A stretch of DNA of 64,000 bases from Halococcus sediminicola (GCF_000755245.1 NZ_BBMP01000026.1:248001-312000); one strand, 5' to 3'; shown: positions 44,094 to 52,947, counted from the first letter of the stretch. The notes: a model not told the origin generated them from the sequence alone. Numbers and translations: made by a program.

Positions 44094-44574
44094 GCTTGTC
44101 CTCGCCGACGTAGCGTTTGACCGAATCGAGCGACAGCGAGGAGTCCTCGGTCGCCCAGACCCACTTCTCGCTCGCGCCGAAGCCCCAGAGGAGACCGAGC
44201 CCCATCGAGAAGAGGTTCGCCCAGAACAGGGGCACGCCCACGAAGTCGTAGAAGACGACGAGACCGGCGGTGCCGATGGCGATGCCGACGAGGCGAGTGG
44301 CGACGTATTTGACGCCGCGCCAGCACCACTGGCCAAAGCCCGCCGCGCCGCGCCCGCGCCACGTCCAGCTATCGTTCAGCACGTAGTTCGAGAGCGTGCT
44401 GACGATGCGGCCAGCCAGTCCGGCGATCACGTACGAGATGCCGAGTCGCGGCAGTCCGACGGTCAGTCCCTGATTGATGACCAACCCCACGACCCCGACC
44501 ATGATGTACATCACGAGCCGCTTGTTCTGCGGGTCGAACAGCGAGCGCTCGCGGACGGTGTCGAGGACGCTCAC
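44086..44574 (-). CDS. GtrA-family membrane protein
   Basis: A 162-residue protein with four helices and the GtrA pattern: LVMYIMVGVVGLVINQGL, STLSNYVLNDSWTWRGRG, LFWANLFSMGLGLLWGFGASEKWVW. GtrA proteins help move lipid-linked sugars across membranes. The GTG start overlaps the stop of the upstream GT4 gene by 4 nt (GTGA). An upstream in-frame ATG would extend it into the GT4 gene and is rejected. Confidence 0.85.
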   Translation of the reverse strand: MSVLDTVRERSLFDPQNKRLVMYIMVGVVGLVINQGLTVGLPRLGISYVIAGLAGRIVSTLSNYVLNDSWTWRGRGAAGFGQWCWRGVKYVATRLVGIAIGTAGLVVFYDFVGVPLFWANLFSMGLGLLWGFGASEKWVWATEDSSLSLDSVKRYVGEDKRE

Positions 44575-45617
44575 GCGCGCACCTCCGTCCGGGTCGGGCC
44601 GTTCTCGTCTCTGACCGGCGGCGAGACGAGCAGCGATTTCAGTCTGGGATAGATCGCCTCGAAGCTGTGCGATTCGCCCTCGGCGCGCGCACGCCGACAG
44701 CGCGCTTCGTAGCCGTCGTCGTGGAGCCACTCGCCGTGGAGGCGGGCGATCGCGTGGGCCATTCCGCGGGCGGTCTCCGCTTGCAACACGGCCTCGTTCT
44801 CGCGGACGTGTGTCGAAAGCGGCGTCGTCACCACCGGGGTACCCGATGCACAGGCTTCGTTGATGACCATGCTGTCGGTGTCGACGCGCGCCGGGTGGAG
44901 CACGACGTGAGCGCGTGCGTAGGCGTCGGCGAGTTCTTCTTCGGTGAGGAAGCCCAGCCCCTCAACGTCGCCCGCGCCATCGCCGGTCGTCACGACGCGG
45001 ATCTCCGGCGGGAGGCGTGCGGCCACGTCCTGAATCGTGTCCCAGCCCTTCTCGCGGATGTGTGCGGCGGTCGTGAGCACGGTAAACTCATCGTCAAGGT
45101 CTCTCCGGTCGGGGGTGAACTGCTCGGCGTCGACGAAGTTCGGGATGTGCACCGTGTTGGGATGTGGCGACTCGTAGGCCGGCGTCACCGAGTGGACGAC
45201 GTCGAAGCGCGAGAGGTCGTGTTTGCCGAGCAGTCGGTAGAGCAGTTTCGTGGTCGTGGGCACTAGTCCATAATGGGCCTCGTAGAGCTTCTTCGAGACG
45301 TAGACCCACGAGTGGATGCCCGCGATGCGGGTGCCACCACCCGAAAAGAACACCTCCGAGAAGGGGTTGTAGAAGACGTAGGCCGTATCGAACTCCGAGA
45401 GGTCGTGGTGCCACGACTCGCGGTAGGGAACCTGGGAATCGAGCACCTCGCGCACGTCGACGCGGCGCTCACCTCCCGGAGCGTACGGCAGCGCGCGCAC
45501 CGAGACGTCGATGCCGTCGGCGGCCAGTCGGTTGGCGAGCGCACAGACCCACTTCTCGCCGCCGCGGTAGTGCTCGACCGAGAGATGTGGGCAGAGAGCG
45601 ATGCGTGTTCCCGACAT
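44571..45617 (-). CDS. GT4-family glycosyltransferase
   Basis: A 348-residue GT-B glycosyltransferase. The N-terminal domain begins IALCPHLSVEHYRGGEKWV. The C-terminal domain has the linker FVDAEQFTPD, TAAHIREKGWD, and the donor-site region DTDSMVINEACASGTPVVTT with the family's E-x7-E-like motif. It is first in a four-gene operon with GtrA and two DUF2079 proteins. Likely adds a sugar to a lipid carrier or surface polymer in the cytoplasm; donor unknown. Confidence 0.88.
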   Translation of the reverse strand: MSGTRIALCPHLSVEHYRGGEKWVCALANRLAADGIDVSVRALPYAPGGERRVDVREVLDSQVPYRESWHHDLSEFDTAYVFYNPFSEVFFSGGGTRIAGIHSWVYVSKKLYEAHYGLVPTTTKLLYRLLGKHDLSRFDVVHSVTPAYESPHPNTVHIPNFVDAEQFTPDRRDLDDEFTVLTTAAHIREKGWDTIQDVAARLPPEIRVVTTGDGAGDVEGLGFLTEEELADAYARAHVVLHPARVDTDSMVINEACASGTPVVTTPLSTHVRENEAVLQAETARGMAHAIARLHGEWLHDDGYEARCRRARAEGESHSFEAIYPRLKSLLVSPPVRDENGPTRTEVRA

Positions 45618-45897
45618 CTCAGCGGTGTCCGATCGCCGGTTCGGTTCGGAGCGAGCGACCGAGAGGGGACCGTTCGCGCGAGCGGTGATTCATTACGAGA
45701 ACGAACCGACCCCGACCAATTAAGCATTACCTATCGGTCTCGATGCATGTGTCACGTCCACATTCGGAACGCCACGTGCTCGCCCTTCTTCGAGACCGGT
45801 TGCCGTGATCGTGTTGCAACGTTGTCTGCGGCCGTCCGCTCCAACCGTCGAATTCGCAGGGAGAGGTGGCACTTGGAGGTGAAACCAAACCTTTTTA

Positions 45898-45911
45898 ACT
45901 AACTGGTTAGT
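45898..45911. promoter_or_regulatory. Inverted repeat ACTAAC-TG-GTTAGT at the MATE promoter
   Basis: Perfect 6-bp arms adjoining a TATA-like CTTTTTAA at 45891-45898. The size and position fit an operator for a TetR- or MarR-like repressor of a drug exporter. No regulator gene is adjacent. Confidence 0.5.
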
Positions 45912-45924
45912 AGTGTCGGTAACG

Positions 45925-45942
45925 GCTGACTATCCAGTCAGC
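45925..45942. promoter_or_regulatory. Inverted repeat GCTGAC-N6-GTCAGC before the MATE operon
   Basis: Perfect 6-bp arms separated by TATCCA, ending 11 nt before the ATG at 45954. It could be a second operator or a small hairpin in the 5' leader. Confidence 0.4.
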
Positions 45943-45953
45943 ATTCGCCGACT

Positions 45954-46178
45954 ATGACTGACGAGACGATTACTAATATCACGGATGCCATCTCTCGCAC
46001 GCTGTATGGGTGCGGTTTTGGCGCGCTGTGGACCCGAATCACGACGTCCACGAACGACACGACCATCACGGCGATTCGACCGGCGGCCGTCTACTGCGAC
46101 GACCATGGAGCCACGACATGCGGCTGTCCCGGCCCCACTAGTAGCGTCTCCGTCGATCGGGGGGCCGTCACGGAGTGA
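45954..46178 (+). CDS. Possible small leader protein before the MATE gene
   Basis: A 74-codon frame from ATG (MTDETITNITDAISRTLYG) with a TGA that overlaps the GTG start of the MATE gene by 4 nt. It is rich in Thr and has five Cys in its length (for example YCDDHGATTCGCPG), which is odd for a haloarchaeon. Promoter position and the GTGA overlap argue that it is translated; there is no homology support. Confidence 0.4.
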   Translation: MTDETITNITDAISRTLYGCGFGALWTRITTSTNDTTITAIRPAAVYCDDHGATTCGCPGPTSSVSVDRGAVTE

Positions 46179-47674
46179 GTCTCCGGAGTCGCCTCGGCGG
46201 ATTGTTCAAATCCCGCGAGGAGTTCGATCTCACGTCGGGCAGCATCGGCAAACCGCTGTTCTATCTCTCCTTGCCGATCATCGTCCAGAACCTCTTTCAG
46301 ACCGCCTACAACCTGGGCGATACGTTCTGGCTCGGGCAGTTCGATACGACCGCGCTGGCCGCGATCAGTTTCGCGTTCCCGATGGTCTTCCTGCTGATCT
46401 CGCTCGCGCTCGGGCTCTCGGTCGCGGGCAGCGTGCTCGTCGCCCAGTATACCGGTGCCGGGGAGGAACGGAGAGCCGAGTACGCCGCCTCACAGACGAT
46501 CATCTACGCGGTGGTCGCCTCGCTCGTTCTCGGTGCCGTCGGCTACTTCTTCGTCGACGAACTGCTCGCACTGCTCGGTGCCAGCCCCGAGATCGCGCCG
46601 CTGGTGAAGGAGTACATGCAGGTGTACTCGGTCGGCCTCGTGGCCGTCTTCGGATTCGCCGTCTTCATGTCGCTGATGCGCGGCTACGGCGACACGCTCA
46701 CGCCGATGTACGTGATGGCCGGATCGGTCGTCATCAACATCGTTCTCGACCCGATCCTCATCTTCGGTTTTCAAGACAACCCACTGTTCGGGCTGCTCGG
46801 CGCTCGTGGGATCGAAACGTGGCTGTTCGGCCTCACGGGCTACACCGGTTCCGGGATCGCCGGGGCCGCGATCGCGACGGTGTTCGCCCGGGCGCTCGCG
46901 TTCGGGGTCGGCCTCGTCGTCATGTTTCGCGGGAATCGCGGCGTCAAGATCCGCCTCCGACAGATGGTTCCCAGCCTCTCGTTCGCCCGCAAGGTCGTCG
47001 ATATCGGTGTTCCCGCCTCGGTCGAGGGGACGGCGCGCTCGCTGTCGATCAACCTGCTGTTGGTCGTCATCGCCGCGTTCCCCGAATCGGTCGTCGCCGC
47101 CTACGGGATCGGGACGCGCGTCTTCTCGGTGATCTTCCTGCCGGCGCTCGCGGTCTCGCAGGGTATCGAGACGATGACCGGCCAGAACATCGGCGCTCGC
47201 AAACTCGATCGCGCCGCGGAGACCAACCACTTCGGTGCTCGCGCCATGCTCGTCGGCCTGACCCTCCTCGGCGCGCTCGTTCTGATCGCCCCGGAACCGA
47301 TCGCGGCCGTCTTCACCGACGACCCCGCGGTCGTCGCCCAGAGCGCGACCTTTCTCCGGTACTCCGCTCTCTCGTTCGGATTCATCGGCGTCATGCGGGC
47401 GTACACTGGTGGATTCCGCGGTGCGGGAAAGACGATGGTCGCGGCGGTGATCTCGCTCGTCTCGCTCGGACTCGTCCGGTTGCCGATCGCGTGGCTCGGG
47501 GCGGCAGCACTGGGCACCGTCGGTCTCTGGATCGCGTTCCCGATCTCGAATCTCGCGGGCGGGATCGTGGCGTATCTCTGGTTCAAGCGGGATACCTGGC
47601 GCGATCAGAACCTCACCGAATCGAACGTCGGCGCGGACGTCGCGGGAGCGGAGACGTCAGTGATGGACGATTGA
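46175..47674 (+). CDS. MATE family efflux transporter
   Basis: A 499-residue protein with about 12 helices in two homologous halves: KPLFYLSLPIIVQNLFQTAYNLGDTFWLG starts the first and RKVVDIGVPASVEGTARSLSINL the second. It is a Na+ or H+ antiporter for cationic drugs or metabolites in the cytoplasmic membrane, closest in style to DinF/NorM-type archaeal MATE proteins. GTG start overlaps a possible leader ORF. Two inverted repeats upstream suggest repressor control. Confidence 0.9.
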   Translation: MSLRSRLGGLFKSREEFDLTSGSIGKPLFYLSLPIIVQNLFQTAYNLGDTFWLGQFDTTALAAISFAFPMVFLLISLALGLSVAGSVLVAQYTGAGEERRAEYAASQTIIYAVVASLVLGAVGYFFVDELLALLGASPEIAPLVKEYMQVYSVGLVAVFGFAVFMSLMRGYGDTLTPMYVMAGSVVINIVLDPILIFGFQDNPLFGLLGARGIETWLFGLTGYTGSGIAGAAIATVFARALAFGVGLVVMFRGNRGVKIRLRQMVPSLSFARKVVDIGVPASVEGTARSLSINLLLVVIAAFPESVVAAYGIGTRVFSVIFLPALAVSQGIETMTGQNIGARKLDRAAETNHFGARAMLVGLTLLGALVLIAPEPIAAVFTDDPAVVAQSATFLRYSALSFGFIGVMRAYTGGFRGAGKTMVAAVISLVSLGLVRLPIAWLGAAALGTVGLWIAFPISNLAGGIVAYLWFKRDTWRDQNLTESNVGADVAGAETSVMDD

Positions 47675-47760
47675 TCTCGGCGGTCCGCCTGCGGGACGAA
47701 ATCTAAAAATCACGTCGATAGTGCACACCTGTCGTGGTTCAAATCAGCTTTTCGACCGTC

Positions 47761-47955
47761 TCAGCCGCGATAGTTCCGCAGTGCGATCCAGCCGGCGGCG
47801 ATCGCGCAGACCGCTCCGACGACGAACGCGACGGGTTGGCCGGACGCACTCCACTCCCAGCTCAGTACCGTTGACCCGAACAGCGCAACTGCCACCGCGA
47901 GCAGTCCGACGACGGTGCCGATGGCTGACGTGTCGCGCTCGAAGATGGACGCCAT
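47761..47955 (-). CDS. Small two-helix membrane protein
   Basis: A 64-residue protein (MASIFERDTSAIGTVVGLL) with two helices (about 11-30 and 38-58) and a short basic end NYRG. I prefer this ATG because a TATA-like AATAATTATG lies about 27 nt upstream; an ATG 27 nt further upstream is in frame. It resembles many haloarchaeal small membrane proteins without known function. Confidence 0.68.
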   Translation of the reverse strand: MASIFERDTSAIGTVVGLLAVAVALFGSTVLSWEWSASGQPVAFVVGAVCAIAAGWIALRNYRG

Positions 47956-48086
47956 ATCCGGCGCTACCGGTTGCAGGAACATAATTATTCGCCAAGTGAA
48001 GTGATTCTTCTATCGATGATTCGGTCGCCGCGGGCTATCGCGACGAATGGCAAAACAAATGCCCGGGCGCGCAGTGGTGGCGACCA

Positions 48087-49436
48087 ATGAAGACGCTACT
48101 GCTGACCATCGACGCGTGGCGCGCCTCGCACGCCTCGTTCATGCCCGACGCGGTCGGCGACCACACGCCGAACCTCGCGGCGCTCGCCGAGGACGGGACC
48201 GCCTTCTCGCAGGCCGTAAGCCACGGCCCGGCGACGCCCTATGCCTTTCCCTCCGTTTTCACCTCGACGCTCCCGCTCGACTATGGGGGCTACGAGAGCC
48301 TGAGCGATGAGCGGACGCTGGTGAGTGAAGCCCTCCAAGGGGGAGGCTGGAGCGCCGCGGGCGTCCACGCGAACCCGTGGCTCGGCGAAAAATACGGCTA
48401 CGGCCGTGGCTACGACATCTACCGCGACGTCGGCGAGTTCGGGCTGCCCGGACTCGAACGGGGCCGACAGTTCCTGCTCGACAACTTCTCGCTCGACAGT
48501 TCCGTCTATCGTGCGGCACAGACGCTCTATCGAACTGTGCAGGGACCACTGCGGATGCTCGGTGGCGGCGATGCGGCCGAAATCGAGGTCGCACGCAAGG
48601 CGCTCGAAAAGTCGAGCGACGAGACGTTCGTCTGGACGCATCTGCTCGAACCGCATGCACCATATACGCCGCCGAAGCGCCACCGCGATGCGGTGGGTGT
48701 TCCTGAAACGGACGCGACGCCCTCCCAACTCGTCACACGCGCCCAGCACAGTCCCGAGGAATTCACCGAACACGAGCGCGAGGTCGTCCGCGGACTCTAC
48801 GCCGCGTCGGTGCGCCACGCCGACGAGAAGGCGGGAAAACTGCTCGACGCGGTGGACGACGATACCCTCGTGGTCGTGACGGCCGACCACGGCGAGGCGC
48901 TGTTCGAACACGGACAGGTGGGCCACGAGCCGGCGCTGTACGACGAACTCACCCACGTCCCACTCTTGGTTCGTCCACCGGGCGGCGCGGCGGCGGAGCT
49001 GGTCGAGACGCAGGCACAACACCTCGACATCGCGCCGACGATCCTCGATTATGCGGGCGTCGAGCCGCCGGCCTCGTATCGTGGGCGCTCGCTCCGGCCG
49101 GCCGTCGAGGGCGACGGTATCGAGAGTCGGGTAGCGATTTCGGAGGTGGCCTCCTCGGCGACTGAACCCGGTCGGCTCGCGCCCGACGAGTTACAGGTCG
49201 CGGCCCGCACGCCGGATCGGAAGCTCATCCACGCCGACGGCGAGGTGGTGGCGTTCGACCTTCACGACGACCCCGACGAACGCGAGCCGATTCCCGACCC
49301 GGTCGGCGACGATTGGGGGAATCTCCGAACGGCGCTCGATGACCGGCTGGCGACCATCGACATCGGTGAGAGCGAAGGCGTCGAGCGTGACAAGGAAGTC
49401 CAGGAACGACTCCGGAACCTCGGCTATATCGACTGA
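48087..49436 (+). CDS. Sulfatase-like hydrolase/transferase (alkaline phosphatase superfamily)
   Basis: A 449-residue protein with the superfamily core: LLTIDAWRASH near the start (metal Asp), ATPYAFPSVFTSTLP at the nucleophile position, HLLEPHAPYTPP, VVTADHGEALFEHGQ and YDELTHVPLLV. The nucleophile Cys/Ser-x-Pro-x-Arg of true sulfatases is replaced by a Thr-Pro motif, so phosphodiester or phosphoglycerol chemistry is as likely as sulfate hydrolysis. It ends in the LRNLGYID tail frequent in haloarchaeal members, often found near glycosylation genes. No signal peptide. Confidence 0.87.
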   Translation: MKTLLLTIDAWRASHASFMPDAVGDHTPNLAALAEDGTAFSQAVSHGPATPYAFPSVFTSTLPLDYGGYESLSDERTLVSEALQGGGWSAAGVHANPWLGEKYGYGRGYDIYRDVGEFGLPGLERGRQFLLDNFSLDSSVYRAAQTLYRTVQGPLRMLGGGDAAEIEVARKALEKSSDETFVWTHLLEPHAPYTPPKRHRDAVGVPETDATPSQLVTRAQHSPEEFTEHEREVVRGLYAASVRHADEKAGKLLDAVDDDTLVVVTADHGEALFEHGQVGHEPALYDELTHVPLLVRPPGGAAAELVETQAQHLDIAPTILDYAGVEPPASYRGRSLRPAVEGDGIESRVAISEVASSATEPGRLAPDELQVAARTPDRKLIHADGEVVAFDLHDDPDEREPIPDPVGDDWGNLRTALDDRLATIDIGESEGVERDKEVQERLRNLGYID

Positions 49437-49741
49437 GTGGTTGCGGCTGCGATGCGGCGGTGCCTGGCGGATGAAGGGCGAGCACCCTACGGGTGCGAGG
49501 GCTTCTGCGGTCGGTGCGGTCGCTATGCGGTGCGGTCTGCAGAATCGTCCGCGCGAACGGAGTGAGTGCGATTCGCCGCTCGCGCGGTTTGCGAGCGGGA
49601 GTTTTCAGTCCAGGTTTTTGGTCGGGGGTTGAGCGCGCGAGTGAAACGAGCGCGCGATGTTGTTCGAAAGGCGCGGAGCGCCTTTCGTAATGACGAGAGA
49701 GCTTCGCTCTCTCGAACTACCCCCGTCTAAAAAAGTGGGTG
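49437..49741. repeat. Hairpin-rich intergenic region between convergent genes
   Basis: A 305-bp gene-free gap with several inverted repeats: GCACCC-TAC-GGGTGC (49482-49496), CCGCGCGA/TCGCGCGG (49549-49556 and 49580-49587), CGAAAGGCGC-GGA-GCGCCTTTCG (49665-49687, 10-bp perfect arms) and CGAGAGAGC-TTC-GCTCTCTCG (49694-49714, 9-bp perfect arms). GAGCGCGCGA is directly repeated at 49631 and 49648. A T-poor, A-rich CTAAAAAA stretch follows. It may act as a two-way terminator or be a REP-like dispersed repeat; both adjacent genes end here. Confidence 0.65.
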
Positions 49742-49924
49742 TTACAGACTCCACTGCGGGTCGGCGGGTTCCCACGAGACGGGACCGGTCTCGACGGGGC
49801 TGAGGCCACGATGGTCCCGACAGGGTGCGCCCGGAACCGACACCTCGCGCAGACACGGCCCGTCGCCGGTGGGGCGGGCACAGATTGGTTTTCCATCCGT
49901 GGTCGGGTAGACGGTGCTTGCCAT
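49742..49924 (-). CDS. Small cysteine-containing protein (possible zinc microprotein)
   Basis: A 60-residue protein with Cys and His spaced as a small zinc knuckle: PICARPTGDGPCLREVSVPG then APCRDHRG. Haloarchaea encode many such small zinc-finger-like proteins. The frame ends at the hairpin-rich region. No homologue is named with certainty. Confidence 0.55.
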   Translation of the reverse strand: MASTVYPTTDGKPICARPTGDGPCLREVSVPGAPCRDHRGLSPVETGPVSWEPADPQWSL

Positions 49925-50029
49925 ACCTATCGAACGGGGCCACTCGAAAAAGACGTCGAGGCCTGCGTATGCTCGCCGTATATGCCCGGGTGGCTGTTCG
50001 GCTGTTCGTCGCGGGCGATGGGTCGGCTC

Positions 50030-50824
50030 TCAGGCCGTCGAGCGCCGGAGTCGCCAGACGTGTTCGAGGAACTCGAAGTATTCGTCGGGCGTGAGCTTCG
50101 ACTCGCCGCGTTCGCGCTCGGTGAACACGTAGGGCACTTCGACGACGCGGTCGTAGTCACATTTCATCAGCACTTCGAGCAGGATTTTGTACCCTGTCGG
50201 CGCGAGCGCGACGTCGTCGATGAGTTCGTGTCGGATGGCGAAGAAGCCGCTCATCGGGTCGGCGATGCCCCGGGTCGGCGTCAGGGCGAGTTTGGTGATG
50301 GCCATCGCGCCGCGGCTGACGATTCGCCGGAAGCGCGACCAGTTCTCGACGCCGCCGCCGGCGACGTGGCGACTGCCGATGGCGATGTCGGCCCCGTTCG
50401 CGAGCGCCGTGACGAGTGCGGGCAGTTTCTCGGGTGGGTGCTGGAGGTCGGCGTCGATGACTGCACAGTTCTGGTAGCTGGCCTCGTCGAATCCCCGTGA
50501 GACGGCGGTCGCGAGCCCGGATTCCTCGGTGCGGCGCACGATGCGGACCGTCTCGGCGTCCGCGTAGGAGTCCGCGACGAGCTGCCAGGTCTTGTCCGGC
50601 GAATCGTCGTCGACGACGACGATCTCGAAGCGGAAGTCGGCGAGGGCGTCGCGACAGCGCTCGACGACGCGCTCGATGTTCTCGCGTTCGTTGTACGTCG
50701 GGATGATGATGGAGACCGAGCGCCCGCGACTCGCCGTCGAGCGGTCCTCGCGGCGGCTGTGCTCCGTTCCCGGCTGACTGTCGGCTGTGATACCGCGGCC
50801 GCGGTGACTGGGGCGCTCGGTCAC
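50030..50824 (-). CDS. Polyprenol-phosphate sugar transferase (GT2, DPM1-like)
   Basis: A 264-residue GT2 protein. After a 35-residue Arg/Ser-rich, probably disordered start it has VSIIIPTYNERENIERVVE, IVVVDDDSPDKTW, AVIDADLQHPPEKLP (metal motif DAD) and GSRHVAGGGVENWS, as in dolichol-phosphate mannosyltransferases. There is no C-terminal membrane region. I chose GTG at 50824 because TTTTTAG, a TATA-like box, lies about 27 nt upstream and the earlier ATG falls in the promoter. It makes a lipid-linked hexose for glycosylation. Confidence 0.87.
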   Translation of the reverse strand: MTERPSHRGRGITADSQPGTEHSRREDRSTASRGRSVSIIIPTYNERENIERVVERCRDALADFRFEIVVVDDDSPDKTWQLVADSYADAETVRIVRRTEESGLATAVSRGFDEASYQNCAVIDADLQHPPEKLPALVTALANGADIAIGSRHVAGGGVENWSRFRRIVSRGAMAITKLALTPTRGIADPMSGFFAIRHELIDDVALAPTGYKILLEVLMKCDYDRVVEVPYVFTERERGESKLTPDEYFEFLEHVWRLRRSTA

Positions 50825-50956
50825 GACGGCCAACCATCTACGCCGGGGGCTAAAAACCGTTAGCACTTCCGGCGAGTGTTGTCCGCGACTCGTCAGGTGC
50901 CCGGCCGGGCGACGAGGTCACAACCCGTAAGTCCGTGCCCGCCCTCGACTCAGGGG

Positions 50957-51496
50957 ATGGCATCGGCCGCCGAATCGAGCGAGTGGGTCCACCTGACGGG
51001 CGACGAGCGCGTGCTCTGGGCCGGCACGCCGAGTCTCTATCCGGCGATACCGACGATCGCGCTCGGGTTCGTGCTGAGCTTCCTCGGCGTCTGGCTCTAC
51101 CGCGACGTCTCCCTGCCGCTGGTTCCGGCGTGGGCCGCGCTCGCGCTCGTCCCTGTGGGTGCGCTCGTCGCCGTGTGGGCGTATCTCTCACGCTGGAGCA
51201 CGCGCTACGTGTTCACGACGAAGACAGTCTACGAAAAGCGGGGACTCCTCTCGCGGACCGTCACACAGGTCCGCTTCGACCGCGTCCAGAACACCGCCTT
51301 CGAACAGTCACTCGTCGAGCGCTCCCTCTCGTACGGCGACATCGACGTCTACACCGCCGGCACCGGCGGGGTGAACCTCTCGCTGCGCGACGTGCCCGAC
51401 CCGAAACGTGTGAACGCGCTCGTGACGACCAGACTCGGCGAGGCCGCACGTACCGACCGACCGCACCGTTCGGCCGACGAGCAGCTGACGGTGTAG
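50957..51496 (+). CDS. PH domain (bPH2/DUF304) membrane protein
   Basis: A 179-residue protein with two N-terminal helices (PTIALGFVLSFLGVWLY; PAWAALALVPVGALVAVWAYL) followed by the bPH2 beta domain (STRYVFTTKTVYEKRGLLSRTVTQVRFDRVQNTAFEQSLVERSLSYGDIDVYTAG). Start chosen at MASAAESSE. The domain is common in archaeal and bacterial membrane proteins of unknown function. A small membrane gene follows after 1 nt. Confidence 0.88.
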   Translation: MASAAESSEWVHLTGDERVLWAGTPSLYPAIPTIALGFVLSFLGVWLYRDVSLPLVPAWAALALVPVGALVAVWAYLSRWSTRYVFTTKTVYEKRGLLSRTVTQVRFDRVQNTAFEQSLVERSLSYGDIDVYTAGTGGVNLSLRDVPDPKRVNALVTTRLGEAARTDRPHRSADEQLTV

Positions 51497-51497
51497 C

Positions 51498-51740
51498 ATG
51501 CCGGACGAGCGATGGCCCGGTCTGCATCCACGGACCACGACACGACTGTTCGTCATCGGCGTCGTCTTTCTCGGGCTGTTCGTCCAGTTCCGCGAGCCGC
51601 TTGCGACGCTTTCGGGACTGCTCCTCGATGGGGTCTCCGGTCGGGAACTGACGCTCGCGCTCCTCGCGTTGCTCTCGGCGCTCGTTCCCCTCCTCGTCGC
51701 CACCGCGCTCGCGGACGCGCTCTACGACCGGTTTGGGTGA
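51498..51740 (+). CDS. Small two-helix membrane protein paired with the bPH2 gene
   Basis: An 80-residue protein with two helices (about 17-38 and 48-72) and a C-terminal LYDRFG. It starts 1 nt after the bPH2 stop and ends just before the convergent btuD gene. Probably co-translated with, and a partner of, the bPH2 protein; no known family. Confidence 0.7.
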   Translation: MPDERWPGLHPRTTTRLFVIGVVFLGLFVQFREPLATLSGLLLDGVSGRELTLALLALLSALVPLLVATALADALYDRFG

Positions 51741-51741
51741 A

Positions 51742-52947
51742 TCAGTCGTCGGCCGGCGTCTCCAGTCGTCGCGGCTCGCCGTCGAGTCGCGCTTCGACGC
51801 CCGTGATCAACCCATCGGCGCTGACGACGCGCGTGCGCTCGAAATCCGGACCGAACTCGTCGGCGACCGCTTCGACGACGACCAACCGGGTGGCGCTCTC
51901 GGCGAGCGCGCGATTCGTCTCGTCCGTGCCGGCGAGCACGGTGCAGTCGGCCGCCCGTACCGATTCGGCGACTTCTCGGCGAGTAGCGGCGTCGACCGGC
52001 GCGAACGGCGCTGTCGAAACGGTCTCGACGCCATGTGCGCGGGCGGTGTCGAGTGCTGCATCACCGTCCGGCAGGACGCCCGCCGAGACCGAAAACCCGG
52101 CTTCGGCGAGCACCACGATGGCGTGGGCGGCGGTACGACCGGTGCCGAGCACGTGAACGCGCGCGTCGCGCTCCGGGGGACTGCTCGTGACCGTGACGTC
52201 GGGGGTGGCGGTGACGGGATGGGTCGTCACCACCGCTTCCGTCCCGAAGGCGCGCTTGACGCGCTCTTCGGCGAGCACCGATTCGGGCGTGCCGGCTGCG
52301 AGGAGTTCGCCGTCGGCGACGAGCGCGAGTCGGTCACAGAAGCGCGCGGCCAGCGAGAGGTCGTGAATCGCACAGAGCGCCGCCCGCCCCTCGGCGACGA
52401 ACTCCCGAACGAGCGAGAGAATCCGTACCTGATGGTCGATGTCGAGGCTGGCGGTCGGTTCGTCGAGCAGGAGGGCGTCGGGATTCTGACAGAGTGCCCG
52501 CGCCACCACGACGCGCTGGCGCTCGCCGCCGCTGACCTCGTCGATGGTCCGGTCGGCGAAGCGCGCGACGTCGGTGCGTTCCATCGCGCGCTCGGTGTGG
52601 TCGCGGTCGATCTCCGAAACGCGCTCGAAGCGCGAGCGGTAGGGGGTCCGGCCCATCGCCACCACCTCGCGGACGGGGAAGGCAAACGAGAGGCTCGTCT
52701 CCTGTGGGACCGTCGCCACCCGGCGGGCGAGGGCGCGCGCTGAAAGGGTGGTCGTATCGTCGCCACCGACCGTGACGTGGCCCGCGGTCGGTTCGAGAAC
52801 GCCGTTGATGGTGCCCAAGAGCGTGCTCTTGCCCGCACCGTTCGGCCCGACCAGCCCGACGAGTTCGCTCCGCTCGACGTCGAGAGTCACGTCGTCGAGC
52901 GCCTGCACGCCGCCGAAGTTCACGGAGAGGTCTTGTATAGAGATCAC
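51742..52947 (-). CDS. btuD: Cobalamin (or heme/siderophore) ABC transporter ATPase with extra C-terminal domain
   Basis: A 401-residue protein. Residues 1-250 are an FecCD-type ABC ATPase: GPNGAGKST (about 34-42), VPQE Q-loop, [29 protein letters not shown]. Residues about 260-401 form an additional alpha/beta domain ([37 protein letters not shown]) that is absent from bacterial BtuD but which I have seen annotated in haloarchaeal BtuD proteins. The GTG start overlaps the permease stop (GTGA). Confidence 0.88.
   Translation of the reverse strand: MISIQDLSVNFGGVQALDDVTLDVERSELVGLVGPNGAGKSTLLGTINGVLEPTAGHVTVGGDDTTTLSARALARRVATVPQETSLSFAFPVREVVAMGRTPYRSRFERVSEIDRDHTERAMERTDVARFADRTIDEVSGGERQRVVVARALCQNPDALLLDEPTASLDIDHQVRILSLVREFVAEGRAALCAIHDLSLAARFCDRLALVADGELLAAGTPESVLAEERVKRAFGTEAVVTTHPVTATPDVTVTSSPPERDARVHVLGTGRTAAHAIVVLAEAGFSVSAGVLPDGDAALDTARAHGVETVSTAPFAPVDAATRREVAESVRAADCTVLAGTDETNRALAESATRLVVVEAVADEFGPDFERTRVVSADGLITGVEARLDGEPRRLETPADD

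Larger units (their letters stand above)
45618..45953. other. Intergenic region between divergent operons, no gene seen
   Basis: A 336-bp gap. The left part holds the promoter area of the GT4 operon (TATA-like CTTAATTGG on the minus strand near 45720). The right part holds the MATE operon promoter (CTTTTTAAC near 45891) and two inverted repeats listed separately. No ORF with haloarchaeal coding character is present. Confidence 0.6.

Noticed and set aside
49437-49741. CRISPR array
   Set aside because: The repeats are different hairpins, not equal repeats with equal spacers, and no cas genes are near.
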